Of a stretch of 64,000 nt of DNA, positions 54,977 through 63,798 are shown piece by piece (the stretch's first letter is position 1; the number at the start of each line of letters is the position of its first letter). Made by a program: the position numbers and the translations under genes. The notes under the pieces are model-generated. The model made no database searches and was not told the origin of the DNA. It saw only the letters and a list, made by a program, of their open reading frames with translations. The stretch is from the NCBI GenBank assembly GCA_005883625.1, contig VBDU01000069.1, positions 1 to 64,000 of the forward strand. The letters are read 5' to 3'. The stretch is from Chloroflexota bacterium (GTDB lineage: Bacteria; Chloroflexota; Limnocylindria; P2-11E).

Positions 54977-56230
54977 ATGGCGGCGGACGCGATCACGAAC
55001 GCGGACATCGCCGAGCTCCTCGCGCGCGAGTCAGAGCGCACCGAGGGGCGTGCCGCCAAGGCGCTACGGCGCGCGTCGCGGGCTGCCCTCATGTGGCCGG
55101 AGGAGGCCGGCCGCCTGCGCGACGCCGACCGACCCTTCACCGAGCTCCGCGCGGTGGGCCCCTTCACCGCGCGCTTCCTCTCGACCTGGCTGCGCGAGGG
55201 GACCAGCGTGCGCGAGCGTCCGCCGCTGCGGGACGGGTTCCTCAGCTACGCGCAGGCACGCGAGGTCGTTGCGAGCCACGCCGATTGGCGGACCGGACTC
55301 GAGGGCGACCTGCAGATGCACACCGACGAGACCGACGGCGCCGCGAGTGTGGAGGACATGGTCGCGGCGGCCCGCGCGCTCGGCCATCACTACGTCGCGA
55401 TCACGGACCACAGCAAGACGCTGCGCATCACGAACGGAATGGACGAGACCCGACTGGCGGCCCAGGGCGAGCGGATCGACGCCCTCAACGCCACGGGCAT
55501 GCCGACCTGGGCCCTCCGAGCGATCGAGATGGACCTCACGCCGGAAGGCGCCGGCGACATGGATCCGTCCGCGCTCGCGCGGCTCGACCTCGTGCTCGGC
55601 GCGTTCCATTCCAAGCTCCGTCTCCGGGAGGATCAGACGGAGCGCTATCTCACGGCGCTCGCCAACCCCGACGTTCACGTGCTCGCGCATCCGCGCGGCC
55701 GCATCTACAACTTCCGGGCGGGCCTCAGCGCGGACTGGGAGCGCGTCGCCCGCCGCGCCGCGGAGACCGGGACGGCGCTCGAGATCGATGCTTACCCGGA
55801 CCGTCAGGATCTCGACGTCGACCGGCTCCGGGTCGTCGCCGAGTCGGGTGGCTGGGTCTCCATCGGCACGGACGCCCATACGCCGAGCGAGCTCGTTTTC
55901 TTCGAGATCGGGATCGCGGCCGCCATCCTCGCGGGGCTGCCGCGCGAGCGCATCCTGAATTACCTTCCGCTCAGGCAGCTGCGCGAGTGGGCTGGTCGTA
56001 TTCGTGCACGGAGGCACGGCGATCCAGCGAAAAGGAGCGTGGCCATGGCGGGCAAGCGCGAGACGATCGACACGACCCCGGGCAAGCAGGGCGGGTCCCG
56101 TTACGTCCGGCGCGACAGCGGCGGCCGGTTCAGCACGGACCAGGTGCGGGCGGGACGGTCCGTCGCCCAGGACCGCCGCGTCAAGGCGAAGAACAAGGCG
56201 CCGAAGGGGATGAAGGACCGCGGCGACTAA
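54977..56230 (+). CDS. PHP-domain protein (PolX-type) with an in-frame small basic C-terminal module
   Basis: 'LEGDLQMHTDETDGAASVEDMVAAARALGHHYVAITDHSKTL', 'LDLVLGAFHSKL', 'VLAHPRGRIY', 'IGTDAHTPSEL'; C-terminus 'GGSRYVRRDSGGRFSTDQVRAGRSVAQDRRVKAKNKA'. Confidence 0.82.
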   Translation: MAADAITNADIAELLARESERTEGRAAKALRRASRAALMWPEEAGRLRDADRPFTELRAVGPFTARFLSTWLREGTSVRERPPLRDGFLSYAQAREVVASHADWRTGLEGDLQMHTDETDGAASVEDMVAAARALGHHYVAITDHSKTLRITNGMDETRLAAQGERIDALNATGMPTWALRAIEMDLTPEGAGDMDPSALARLDLVLGAFHSKLRLREDQTERYLTALANPDVHVLAHPRGRIYNFRAGLSADWERVARRAAETGTALEIDAYPDRQDLDVDRLRVVAESGGWVSIGTDAHTPSELVFFEIGIAAAILAGLPRERILNYLPLRQLREWAGRIRARRHGDPAKRSVAMAGKRETIDTTPGKQGGSRYVRRDSGGRFSTDQVRAGRSVAQDRRVKAKNKAPKGMKDRGD

Positions 56231-56849
56231 GTCGCGCGATCTCAAGGAGTACGAGCGCAAGCGCGACTTCGCGGCGACGCCGGAGCCGCGGGCCAAAGGC
56301 GGGAAACGCCGGGGGTCCGAGGGGGCAACGCCCCCTCGACTCTTCGTCGTCCAGAAGCACCGCGCTAGCCAGCTGCACTACGACTTCCGCCTGGAAGCCG
56401 GCGGCGTCCTCGTCTCCTGGGCGGTCCCGAAGGGCCCGTCGCTCGACCCCCGAGACAAGCGGCTCGCGATGGCGGTCGAGGACCACCCGCTCGACTACGC
56501 GCGCTTCGAGGGCGTGATCCCGGAGGGCGAGTACGGTGGCGGCACCGTCATGGTCTGGGACATCGGCACGTACACGCTGGAGGACGACGAGAGCTTCGAG
56601 GCCGCGCTCCGCCGCGGTCGGATCGTGTTCACGCTCGAGGGCAAGAAGCTGAAGGGCGCGTGGACGCTCATCCGCACGAGTGGGCGCAAGTGGCTGCTCA
56701 CGAAGCGCCGCGACCGCTCTGCCTCGACCACGCGGATCGCGGAGGCCAAGCCGCGCTCGGTGCTGACCCGCCGCCTGCTCGCGGGGATCGCGCGCGACGA
56801 GGGCGGCGACGTCGCGAAGGCCGCGACCGGCGATCCCGGCGGCGGGTGA
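56213..56849 (+). CDS. LigD-type 3'-phosphoesterase domain protein (5' end not resolved)
   Basis: 'FVVQKHRASQLHYDFRLEAGGVLVSWAVPKGPSLDPRDKRLAMAVEDHPLDYARFEGVIPEGEYGGGTVMVWD'; the track's 56469 start truncates the domain. Confidence 0.85.
56319..56338. repeat. G/C hairpin insertion in the LigD phosphoesterase gene
   Basis: GAGGGGGC-AAC-GCCCCCTC; encodes 'SEGATPPR'. Confidence 0.65.
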
Positions 56850-57775
56850 ACGTCCCGCCGAGACCGATGCTCGCGACGCTGTCGCCCGAGGTGGTCACCG
56901 GTCCGGAGTGGGTCTTCGAGGAGAAGTACGACGGCATCCGCGCGATCGCGACCCGCCAGGCAGGCGCCATCCGGCTCTGGTCGCGCATGCTCCAGGACCT
57001 CACGGCCGGGTTTCCCGAGATCGTGGCCGCGGTCCGTGCGCTCCCGGACGGCGACCTCGCCGTCGACGGCGAGCTGGTCTCGCTGGACGAGCACGGCGTC
57101 TCGCGATTCCAGCTGCTCCAGCGCCGCGGGGCCAAGGGCGCGACGGCGCCGCGGTACGCCGTCTTCGACATCCTCGAGCTGGACGGGCGCTCGCTGCGCT
57201 CCAGGCCACTCGCGGAGCGCCGGACCGCGCTCGAGAAGCTCCTCGCGCGCACGACCGGGCCGATCTTCCTCTCGCGACGGCTGCCGCGCGACGGCGAAAA
57301 GGCGGACGCGATCGCGCGCGAGAAGGGCTGGGAGGGGATCATCGCGAAGGACGAGCGATCGATCTACGAGGCGAACACGCGCTCGCGCTCGTGGCGAAAG
57401 GTCAAGGTTCGCAAGGAGTCCGAGTTCGTGATCGGCGGCTACACAGCGCCGGCCGGGAGCCGCGAGCAGTTCGGCGCGCTCCTCGTCGGCCTCTATCAGG
57501 GTCGCGACCTCCGGTTCGTCGGCAAGGTCGGCACCGGCTACACCCGCGAGACGCTGGCGTCGCTTGGCGCGCGGCTCGCGCGCTTGCGCACGCCGCGCTG
57601 TCCATTCACGCCGCCGCCCCGGATCGGCGGTGCCACCTGGGTGCGGCCGAAGCTCGTCGCCCAGATCGCGTACGCGGAGTGGACCGCGGGCGACAAGCTC
57701 CGCCAGCCGGCGTTCCTCGGCCTGCGCACCGACAAGGATCCGACCGAATGCACCTGGAGCTCGCGTGAGATTTGA
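56846..57775 (+). CDS. ATP-dependent DNA ligase (LigD ligase domain)
   Basis: 'EWVFEEKYDGIRAIA' (KYDG), 'DGELVSLDEHG', 'KGWEGIIAKDERSIY'; GTG at 56846 overlaps the preceding stop. Confidence 0.93.
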   Translation: MNVPPRPMLATLSPEVVTGPEWVFEEKYDGIRAIATRQAGAIRLWSRMLQDLTAGFPEIVAAVRALPDGDLAVDGELVSLDEHGVSRFQLLQRRGAKGATAPRYAVFDILELDGRSLRSRPLAERRTALEKLLARTTGPIFLSRRLPRDGEKADAIAREKGWEGIIAKDERSIYEANTRSRSWRKVKVRKESEFVIGGYTAPAGSREQFGALLVGLYQGRDLRFVGKVGTGYTRETLASLGARLARLRTPRCPFTPPPRIGGATWVRPKLVAQIAYAEWTAGDKLRQPAFLGLRTDKDPTECTWSSREI

Positions 57776-57799
57776 CGAGAGTCGCGGGTCCTGTCCCGG

Positions 57800-58705
57800 T
57801 TGAAAGACCCACTGCGCCGTGCCAGCCGCGATCCCCGTGTCGCCGGCGTGCTCGTCAGCAATCCGACGAAGGTGTGGTGGCCCGACGACGGGATCACGAA
57901 GCTCGACATGGCGCGGTTCTACGACGGCCTCTGGACGAAGCTGCGTCCATGGCTTCGCGATCGCCCGCTGACCGCGGAGCGCTGCCCCGACGGCATGCTC
58001 GGGAGCTGCTTCTACCAGAAGGACTTCGCGCTCGACGGCCCGCCGGCCGGGACGCCGCGCTTGCGCCTCCGTGCGGCGAGCACCGGCAAAGACGTGCACT
58101 ACCTCGTGGGCGGGTCGCGCGCGACGCTCGCCGCGATGGTGAACCTCGGGTGCATCGCCATACACGTCATGAGCACCCGTGCCTCGAACATGCGCGACGC
58201 GGACTGGCTCGCCTTTGACCTCGATCCGTCGAGCGGCGAGTTCGCCGACGCGGCGCGAGCCGGTCTCGCCCTGCGCCCGCTCCTCGACGACGCCCGCCTC
58301 ACGTCCTTCCCGAAGACGTCGGGGAGCCGCGGCCTCCATGTCTTCGTGCCGCTCCGGGCCGGGCAGTCGCTCGACGAGGCACGCCGCGTCGCGGTCGCGA
58401 TCGGCGAGGAGCTGGCCCGCCGCGAGCCGAAGCTCGTCACGGTCGCGCACCGCAAGTCCGCCCGCGGCGGACGCGTGTTCGCCGACGCGTTTCGCAACGG
58501 CTACGGGCAGACGATCGTGCCGCCGTACTCGGTCCGCCGGCGGCCGCATGCGGTGGTCTCGACGCCGCTCGCCTGGGACGAGGTCTCCCCGCGACTCGAT
58601 CCGTCGCGCTTCACGATCCGCACGCTCGACCGCCGGCTCGCGAAGGCCGACCCGTGGGCCGCGTTCTGGCGCACACGCCAATCGCTCCGGAACGTCGCGA
58701 TGTGA
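57800..58705 (+). CDS. LigD-type primase-polymerase
   Basis: 'NPTKVWWPDDGITKLDMARFYDGL', 'MLGSCFYQKDFA', 'WLAFDLDPSSGEF', 'FPKTSGSRGLHVFVPL'. Confidence 0.92.
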   Translation: MKDPLRRASRDPRVAGVLVSNPTKVWWPDDGITKLDMARFYDGLWTKLRPWLRDRPLTAERCPDGMLGSCFYQKDFALDGPPAGTPRLRLRAASTGKDVHYLVGGSRATLAAMVNLGCIAIHVMSTRASNMRDADWLAFDLDPSSGEFADAARAGLALRPLLDDARLTSFPKTSGSRGLHVFVPLRAGQSLDEARRVAVAIGEELARREPKLVTVAHRKSARGGRVFADAFRNGYGQTIVPPYSVRRRPHAVVSTPLAWDEVSPRLDPSRFTIRTLDRRLAKADPWAAFWRTRQSLRNVAM

Positions 58706-58760
58706 GAGCCGCGTCGGCGGCGACCCCGTCGAGCGGCCCGCCGTCACGGGTCGCGACATC

Positions 58761-58922
58761 ATGATGAGGGGCGAACCGACCCGGTGGTATCGCTTCGATG
58801 GAGCGAACGGCTATCCGGAGTGGCCGCCGGATGACAGCGTCGATCTCGAGATCACGGCGCTGGCCGACGGCTCGGCGTTCCGGATCCGCGTGCCCGGCGT
58901 CCCGATCGTCAGGATGGGCTAG
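58761..58922 (+). CDS. Small hypothetical protein
   Basis: 'MMRGEPTRWYRFDGANGYPEWPPDDSVDLEITALADGSAFRIRVPGVPIVRMG'; ORF only. Confidence 0.4.
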   Translation: MMRGEPTRWYRFDGANGYPEWPPDDSVDLEITALADGSAFRIRVPGVPIVRMG

Positions 58923-59055
58923 CCAGGACCGGCGCGGTCACCGCCACCGCCTGGCGACCCGACACGTCGGACGCACGACCCACCGAACGTCGCCGCGGGC
59001 ACGTCGAGGGCGGAACACCCACGGCACGCTCGCGTCCGTGGGGCACCTGAATCGG

Positions 59056-59703
59056 ATGGGACTGCGGCAGCGGATCGCTCGCGCCGCGATCCGCGCGCTC
59101 TTTCGGATCCTCTTCCGGCCGCGGCTCGTGGGCGCGCCACCCCGAGATGGGCCGTACCTCATGGTCGCGAACCATCAGGGCTGGGCGGACGGCTTCCTCC
59201 TGTCCGCGTTCCTTCCCGCCGAGCCGCGCGTCGTCTTCCTGGGCGACCGCGACGGGACGATGGGCATCTGGTGGCATCGTGCGATCCTCCGCACGATCGG
59301 GCTCGTCATCCCGATCGACCGGACGACGCGCTCGGACCGCAGCGCGATCGACGCCGCGCTCGCCTCTCTCGCCGAGGGCTGCGCACTCGTCGTCTTCGCG
59401 GAAGGGCAGGTCTCGCACGCCGAAAACGCGCTCGTGCCGTTCCGGCGCGGCGTGGGTTACCTCGCGCTGCGCGCCGGTGTTCCGGTCGTCCCGGTCTGGC
59501 TCTCGGGAACGGCGGAGCTCTACCTTGGACGCGAGCTCGCCGTGACCGTGGGCCAGCCACGCGAGGTCGTTGGGAAGCCGACGAAGGAGGCGACGCTCGC
59601 CGTCGCGCGAACGCTCCACGCCGACGTGGCCGCGCTCGCGCCGCGAGAGGGCCCACGCGCGCCCGCGCGCAAGCGCTGGGTCTGGCTCACGAACCTCTTC
59701 TAG
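59056..59703 (+). CDS. Lysophospholipid acyltransferase (PlsC-like)
   Basis: 'YLMVANHQGWADGFLLS' (variant of NHxxxxD), 'LVVFAEGQVSHAENALVPFRRGVGYLALRAGVPVVPV'. Confidence 0.87.
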   Translation: MGLRQRIARAAIRALFRILFRPRLVGAPPRDGPYLMVANHQGWADGFLLSAFLPAEPRVVFLGDRDGTMGIWWHRAILRTIGLVIPIDRTTRSDRSAIDAALASLAEGCALVVFAEGQVSHAENALVPFRRGVGYLALRAGVPVVPVWLSGTAELYLGRELAVTVGQPREVVGKPTKEATLAVARTLHADVAALAPREGPRAPARKRWVWLTNLF

Positions 59704-60374
59704 GGACGCACCTCGCGGAGCAGGAGCGCCTCGTCGATGACGCGGACGTTGCGCCGTTCGACGTCGATGAGCCCGCGCTTCTCGAAGTCGGCGAGGAGCT
59801 TGTTCACCGTCATGCGCGTCGACCCGATCGCGGCCGCGAGGTCGTCCTGCGTGAGGGGGAGCGGGAGGCCCGTCTTCGCGATCTCGAGCAGGTATTTCGC
59901 GAGGCGGCTCGTCACGTCGAGGAAGGCGAGGTCTTCGGCCTTCACCTCGAGCGTGCGGATGGTCCGGCTGAGCCGCTCGAACATGAACCGGCTCGCTTCC
60001 GGATTGCGCCGGAGCACCCGAAGCGCGCCGTCGCGCTCGATCTGCAGAGCGGTCGTGGGGATGATGGCCATCGCCGTCCCGTCGCGTGGCGCCTTCTCGA
60101 AGAGCGCGAGCTCGCCGAAGAACTCGCCGCGGCGCATGATCGAGACAAGGAGCTCGTGGCCCTGCTCGTCGAGGAGCAGCACCTTCACCAACCCCTCGAA
60201 CACGACGTACGCGTGCTCGGCGGGGTCGCCCTGGTGGTAGACGACTTCGTCCTGCTTGAACTTGCGGACGGCCATGTGCGAGACGAGCTCGAGCCGGTCA
60301 GGCTCGGGCAGCAGGTCTATGGGCAGGACGTCGCCGAGGGTGGCCGCCATCCGCCGGAGCTCTTCGAGCTGCAC
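59700..60374 (-). CDS. Crp/Fnr-family regulator
   Basis: cNMP fold 'VYHQGDPAEHAYVVFEGLVKVLLLDEQGHELLVSIMRRGEFFGELALFE'; HTH 'LTQDDLAAAIGSTRMTVNKLLADFEKRGLI'. Confidence 0.93.
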   Translation of the reverse strand: MQLEELRRMAATLGDVLPIDLLPEPDRLELVSHMAVRKFKQDEVVYHQGDPAEHAYVVFEGLVKVLLLDEQGHELLVSIMRRGEFFGELALFEKAPRDGTAMAIIPTTALQIERDGALRVLRRNPEASRFMFERLSRTIRTLEVKAEDLAFLDVTSRLAKYLLEIAKTGLPLPLTQDDLAAAIGSTRMTVNKLLADFEKRGLIDVERRNVRVIDEALLLREVRP

Positions 60375-60428
60375 GCGCGAAGTCTGCTGGACCGTGTCAA
60401 ACGGCCCGGCGCGCCATACTCGCCCACC

Positions 60429-62564
60429 GTGGACGGGGTCTGGGAGGCGGTCCGCACGCGCACCGACTACGCCGCGTTGGTGCCGCGCCCGCGGACGGAC
60501 ATCGAGCGCGCGGACCTTCGCAAGCGCGACGGCACGCCGTACACGGTGCTGAAGAATCCCGCCGGCGACTCGGGCGCCGGCACCTACGTCCGTCTCGAAG
60601 GCCCCGACGTCGAGCTCTACGAGCTCATGGACGGTAGGCGCACGACGTCGGAGATCATCGTCGCGTACCTCGAGCGAAAGGGCGTGTTCGCGCTCGACCG
60701 TCTCGCGCGTCTCACCGCCGCCCTCGGGGTGAACGGCTTCTTCGGGGAGCAGCGGCTCGACGCGTACCGCCGTCCGCGCATCCGGCGCGCGCGGCGCGAT
60801 CCGATCGTCCGCATGTCGGGGTGGCTACGGCGCCTCGTCGTCTGGAACATCGCCACGTGGAACAACGCGGAAGGCTTCGTCGACGTGCTCTACCGCGCCG
60901 GCGGCGGGCTCGCGTTCACGCGCGCCGGCGCGACGGTCGTGCTCGCGTTCTCCCTCTTCGGCCTCGGGGTGTGGCTGCGCGAGTTCACCTCGCCGCGCCA
61001 TCAGCTGTTCACGGTCGAGGGCAGCTTCCTGCTCGGCCTCCTCGCCCTGATCCTCCTGCAGGTGCTCGCGATCACGGTCCACGAGGCCGGGCACGCGCTC
61101 GCGATCCGCCACTACGGCCGACGGGTGCGTCAGCTCGGCGTCGCGCTCTACTACCTCTTCCCCTGCGTCTATGTCGACTCGACCGACATGACGCTCGCCT
61201 CACGCCGCCAGCGCGTCGTCGTGTCGCTCGCCGGTCCGCTCGCCGGCGTCGCCGTCGCGGGCGCCTGCGCGCTCGTCGCCGCGGCACAGCCCGAGACCCT
61301 CCTCGGCGCGATCGCGTTCAAGGCGGCGACGCTGCTCGTCTTCCAGTTCGTGATCAACCTGCTTCCGATCCTCGAGCTCGACGGCTATCACGTCCTCGTC
61401 GACGCGCTCGACGTCCCGCTCCTGCGACAGCGCGCGCTCGGGTTCGTCCGAGGCGGTCTCACGCGAAAGCTGCGGCGCCGCGAGCGCTGGTCGCGCGCCG
61501 AGCTCGGGCTCGCGCTGTATGGCGTCCTTGCGATCGCGGTCTCGCTCGTCACGCTCGGTTTCTCCTTGTGGATCTGGGAGTCGCGGCTACAGGTCGCCGC
61601 GCGAGAGCTCCTCCGCGGGGGCGTCTTCGGTGTCGCTGTCCTCGCGCTCCTGGTCGTGGTCTTCGTCGGCCCGCTGCTCCTTGCTCTCGTCGCGCGGCTC
61701 GTCGGACTGGGGCGCACCGCCATGCGGACCGTCGCGGCACGGCGCCGGCAGGCGCACGAGAACGTCATCGCCGAGCGCGTCGCGCTCCTCGATCGGATCC
61801 GCTTTCTTCGCGGCCTGCCGCGCCCCGCGCTCGCCGCGATCGCCGATCACCTCGTCGAGGAGCGGTTCGCCGCGGGCGACATCGTCGTGACCTACGGCGA
61901 GCCGGGCGACCGCTTTTACCTCGTGCGGTCGGGGCGCCTCGAGGTGCTGCTCGCCGACGGCGAGCCGAAGGGCGCGATGATCGTCCCCGGCGAGGGCTTC
62001 GGGGAGCTTGCGCTCCTCGACCGCGTGCCGCGGTCCGCGACGGTGCGCGCCACGGAGCCGACCGAGCTCTGGTCCCTCGACCGAGGCCACTTCCATCGCT
62101 GGGTCGCCGAGCGCTACGAGGTCGCCGGGCGCATCCGCGCGTCGGTCGACGAGCGTGACACGCTCGCCCGCCTTCCCTTCTTCCGCGGGCTCGACGCGAT
62201 GGAGCTCACGCGCATCGCGGCGCGGATGCGGACCGAGCGGGTGAGTGCGGGCGACGCCGTCTTCGCCGAGGGCGAGCGCGCCGACCGCTACTTCGTCATC
62301 CGCTCGGGCGAGGCGGAGATCCGCTCGGCGGACGGCGGCAGCCGGCGCATCGGGCCCGGGGAGGGCTTCGGCGAGATGGGCCTTCTCTACGGGCGGCCGC
62401 GGGGCGCGACCGTGGTCGCCGCCACCGACCTCGTCCTCTCCGCGATCGACCGCGCCGATTTCGGCGCGCTCGTGCGAGCGTCGGGTGAGACGGTGGGTGA
62501 GTTTCGGGCCAGGACGGCGCATTATCTCGGGGCCGGCCTGGCCGGGGCGGTCGGGGGAGGCTAG
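60429..62564 (+). CDS. PqqD-like + M50 zinc metalloprotease + two cNMP-binding domains
   Basis: 'YVRLEGPDVELYELMDGRRTTSEIIVAYLE'; 'VHEAGHALAIRHYG', 'LLPILELDGYHVLVD'; two cNMP units containing 'PGEGFGELALLDRVPRSATVRA' and 'PGEGFGEMGLLYGRPRGATVVA'. Confidence 0.87.
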   Translation: MDGVWEAVRTRTDYAALVPRPRTDIERADLRKRDGTPYTVLKNPAGDSGAGTYVRLEGPDVELYELMDGRRTTSEIIVAYLERKGVFALDRLARLTAALGVNGFFGEQRLDAYRRPRIRRARRDPIVRMSGWLRRLVVWNIATWNNAEGFVDVLYRAGGGLAFTRAGATVVLAFSLFGLGVWLREFTSPRHQLFTVEGSFLLGLLALILLQVLAITVHEAGHALAIRHYGRRVRQLGVALYYLFPCVYVDSTDMTLASRRQRVVVSLAGPLAGVAVAGACALVAAAQPETLLGAIAFKAATLLVFQFVINLLPILELDGYHVLVDALDVPLLRQRALGFVRGGLTRKLRRRERWSRAELGLALYGVLAIAVSLVTLGFSLWIWESRLQVAARELLRGGVFGVAVLALLVVVFVGPLLLALVARLVGLGRTAMRTVAARRRQAHENVIAERVALLDRIRFLRGLPRPALAAIADHLVEERFAAGDIVVTYGEPGDRFYLVRSGRLEVLLADGEPKGAMIVPGEGFGELALLDRVPRSATVRATEPTELWSLDRGHFHRWVAERYEVAGRIRASVDERDTLARLPFFRGLDAMELTRIAARMRTERVSAGDAVFAEGERADRYFVIRSGEAEIRSADGGSRRIGPGEGFGEMGLLYGRPRGATVVAATDLVLSAIDRADFGALVRASGETVGEFRARTAHYLGAGLAGAVGGG

Positions 62565-62569
62565 GGGGG

Positions 62570-62785
62570 TTGGACTGCTGGACGTGCGAGCGGACGGCGC
62601 TCGGGGCGTGTCGCTTCTGCGGTCGGGGCGTGTGCCGCGACCACGCGAAGCTCCACCCGTTCATCGTGGATGTGTTCCGCGGCCAGCGGCACCAGACGCT
62701 GCGCGCGCTCGTCGTCGACGATGCCCTCCACTGCGGGGTCTGCCGGCCGCGAGGCGATCCGATCGAGCTGCCCGAGCTCGAGTGA
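62570..62785 (+). CDS. Small Cys/His-rich zinc-finger protein (TTG start)
   Basis: 'LDCWTCERTALGACRFCGRGVCRDHAKLHP...LHCGVCRPRGD'. Confidence 0.7.
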   Translation: MDCWTCERTALGACRFCGRGVCRDHAKLHPFIVDVFRGQRHQTLRALVVDDALHCGVCRPRGDPIELPELE

Positions 62786-62813
62786 AGCGGAGAGGAGTGG
62801 GAAGGGGGCGCCA

Positions 62814-62833
62814 GGACTGTTAACCAGTTGACG
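62814..62833 (+). promoter_or_regulatory. Upstream motif copy 1
   Basis: GGACTGTTAACCAGTTGACG, 91 nt before the first precursor ATG; copy 2 at 63689. Confidence 0.55.
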
Positions 62834-62924
62834 GTGCGCGGGTGTCCGATTTGGCCGTGCGACGGGCCAAGCCGGAGGAATGTGGCGACGAACCACCGAC
62901 CAGAAGTGGCGAAGGAGGGACTGG

Positions 62925-63554
62925 ATGTCCAGGATCAACGACGTCGTGCAACGCGCGATCAGTGACGCGGCATTCCGCAGCCAGCTACGGTCCGACCCGG
63001 CGAAGGCGCTTCGCGGCTTCAGCCTGAGCCCCGAGGAGACCCGGGCGCTCACGAGCGGCGACTCCGCGAGGCTCGTCGCCCTGGGTGTCGACCAGCGGAT
63101 GTCGAAGATGTTCACGGCCGGCCCCGACGCGAGCACGCACAGCATGGTGAGCACGGCCCAGTCCGACACGTCGCCCGCGGTCCACACGGCGCTGACCTCG
63201 ACCGGCGGCGCGGCGGCGGGCGTGAACGTCAGCAACCCGTACGAGGGTGAGTTCATCATCGTGCCGGACACGGCGGACGCCCATGCGGCGCTTCAGCCGA
63301 GCCTGTCCCGAACGGGCGGTGAGGATCTCCTCGTGGGAGTCGGCGACGACAGCGCGAGCACTTTCCTCCCGGGCGAGCCGCACGACGCGACCGACAGCCT
63401 GCCGGTCCTCGGCGACACCTCCAACGCGGCGATCGTCTCGCCGGCCCCGTTGGACGCGGACGCCGTCCCGGACTTCCACTCCGCCGGCGAGACGCACTAC
63501 GGCGGCGACGCGACGGATCCCGGCACTCCCGACGCGAACGAGATCACGCCCTAA
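62925..63554 (+). CDS. Candidate RiPP precursor-like protein 1 (NHLP/Os1348/Franean1_4349-type N-terminus)
   Basis: 'MSRINDVVQRAISDAAFRSQLRSDPAKALRGFSLSPEETRALTSGDSARLVALGVDQRMSKMFTAG' then a Ser/Thr/Asp/Gly/Ala-rich tail. Confidence 0.72.
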   Translation: MSRINDVVQRAISDAAFRSQLRSDPAKALRGFSLSPEETRALTSGDSARLVALGVDQRMSKMFTAGPDASTHSMVSTAQSDTSPAVHTALTSTGGAAAGVNVSNPYEGEFIIVPDTADAHAALQPSLSRTGGEDLLVGVGDDSASTFLPGEPHDATDSLPVLGDTSNAAIVSPAPLDADAVPDFHSAGETHYGGDATDPGTPDANEITP

Positions 63555-63573
63555 AAGCCCACGACGAAGCTCC

Positions 63574-63609
63574 GAACAGCCTCCCGATTCCGGGAGGCTG
63601 TTCCTTTTC
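63574..63609 (+). terminator. Strong hairpin terminator after precursor 1
   Basis: GAACAGCCTCCCG-ATTC-CGGGAGGCTGTTC (13-bp perfect stem) followed by CTTTTC. Confidence 0.8.
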
Positions 63610-63688
63610 CGGCAGGCTGTTCCCTTTCCGGTCGGAACGGCGCACTATCGGGGTGTCGCGAACGAAGAAGGGGAGGCAGGAAGGGCCG

Positions 63689-63708
63689 GGACTGTTGCCC
63701 AGTTGACG
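63689..63708 (+). promoter_or_regulatory. Upstream motif copy 2
   Basis: GGACTGTTGCCCAGTTGACG, 90 nt before the second precursor ATG. Confidence 0.55.
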
Positions 63709-63798
63709 AAAGATGCGTGACGAGTTTGCTCGAGCGGGTGCGCTGACCGGCGCAGGCTGCCGAGGACACCACTTCTGAGTGGCGGAAGGAGAGTGCGA

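Noticed and set aside
59271-60428. N-terminal 386 residues of the 1097-aa ORF 59271-62564
   Set aside because: This part overlaps plsC-like and the Crp/Fnr gene in other frames and is Arg/Asp-biased; homology begins at the GTG at 60429.
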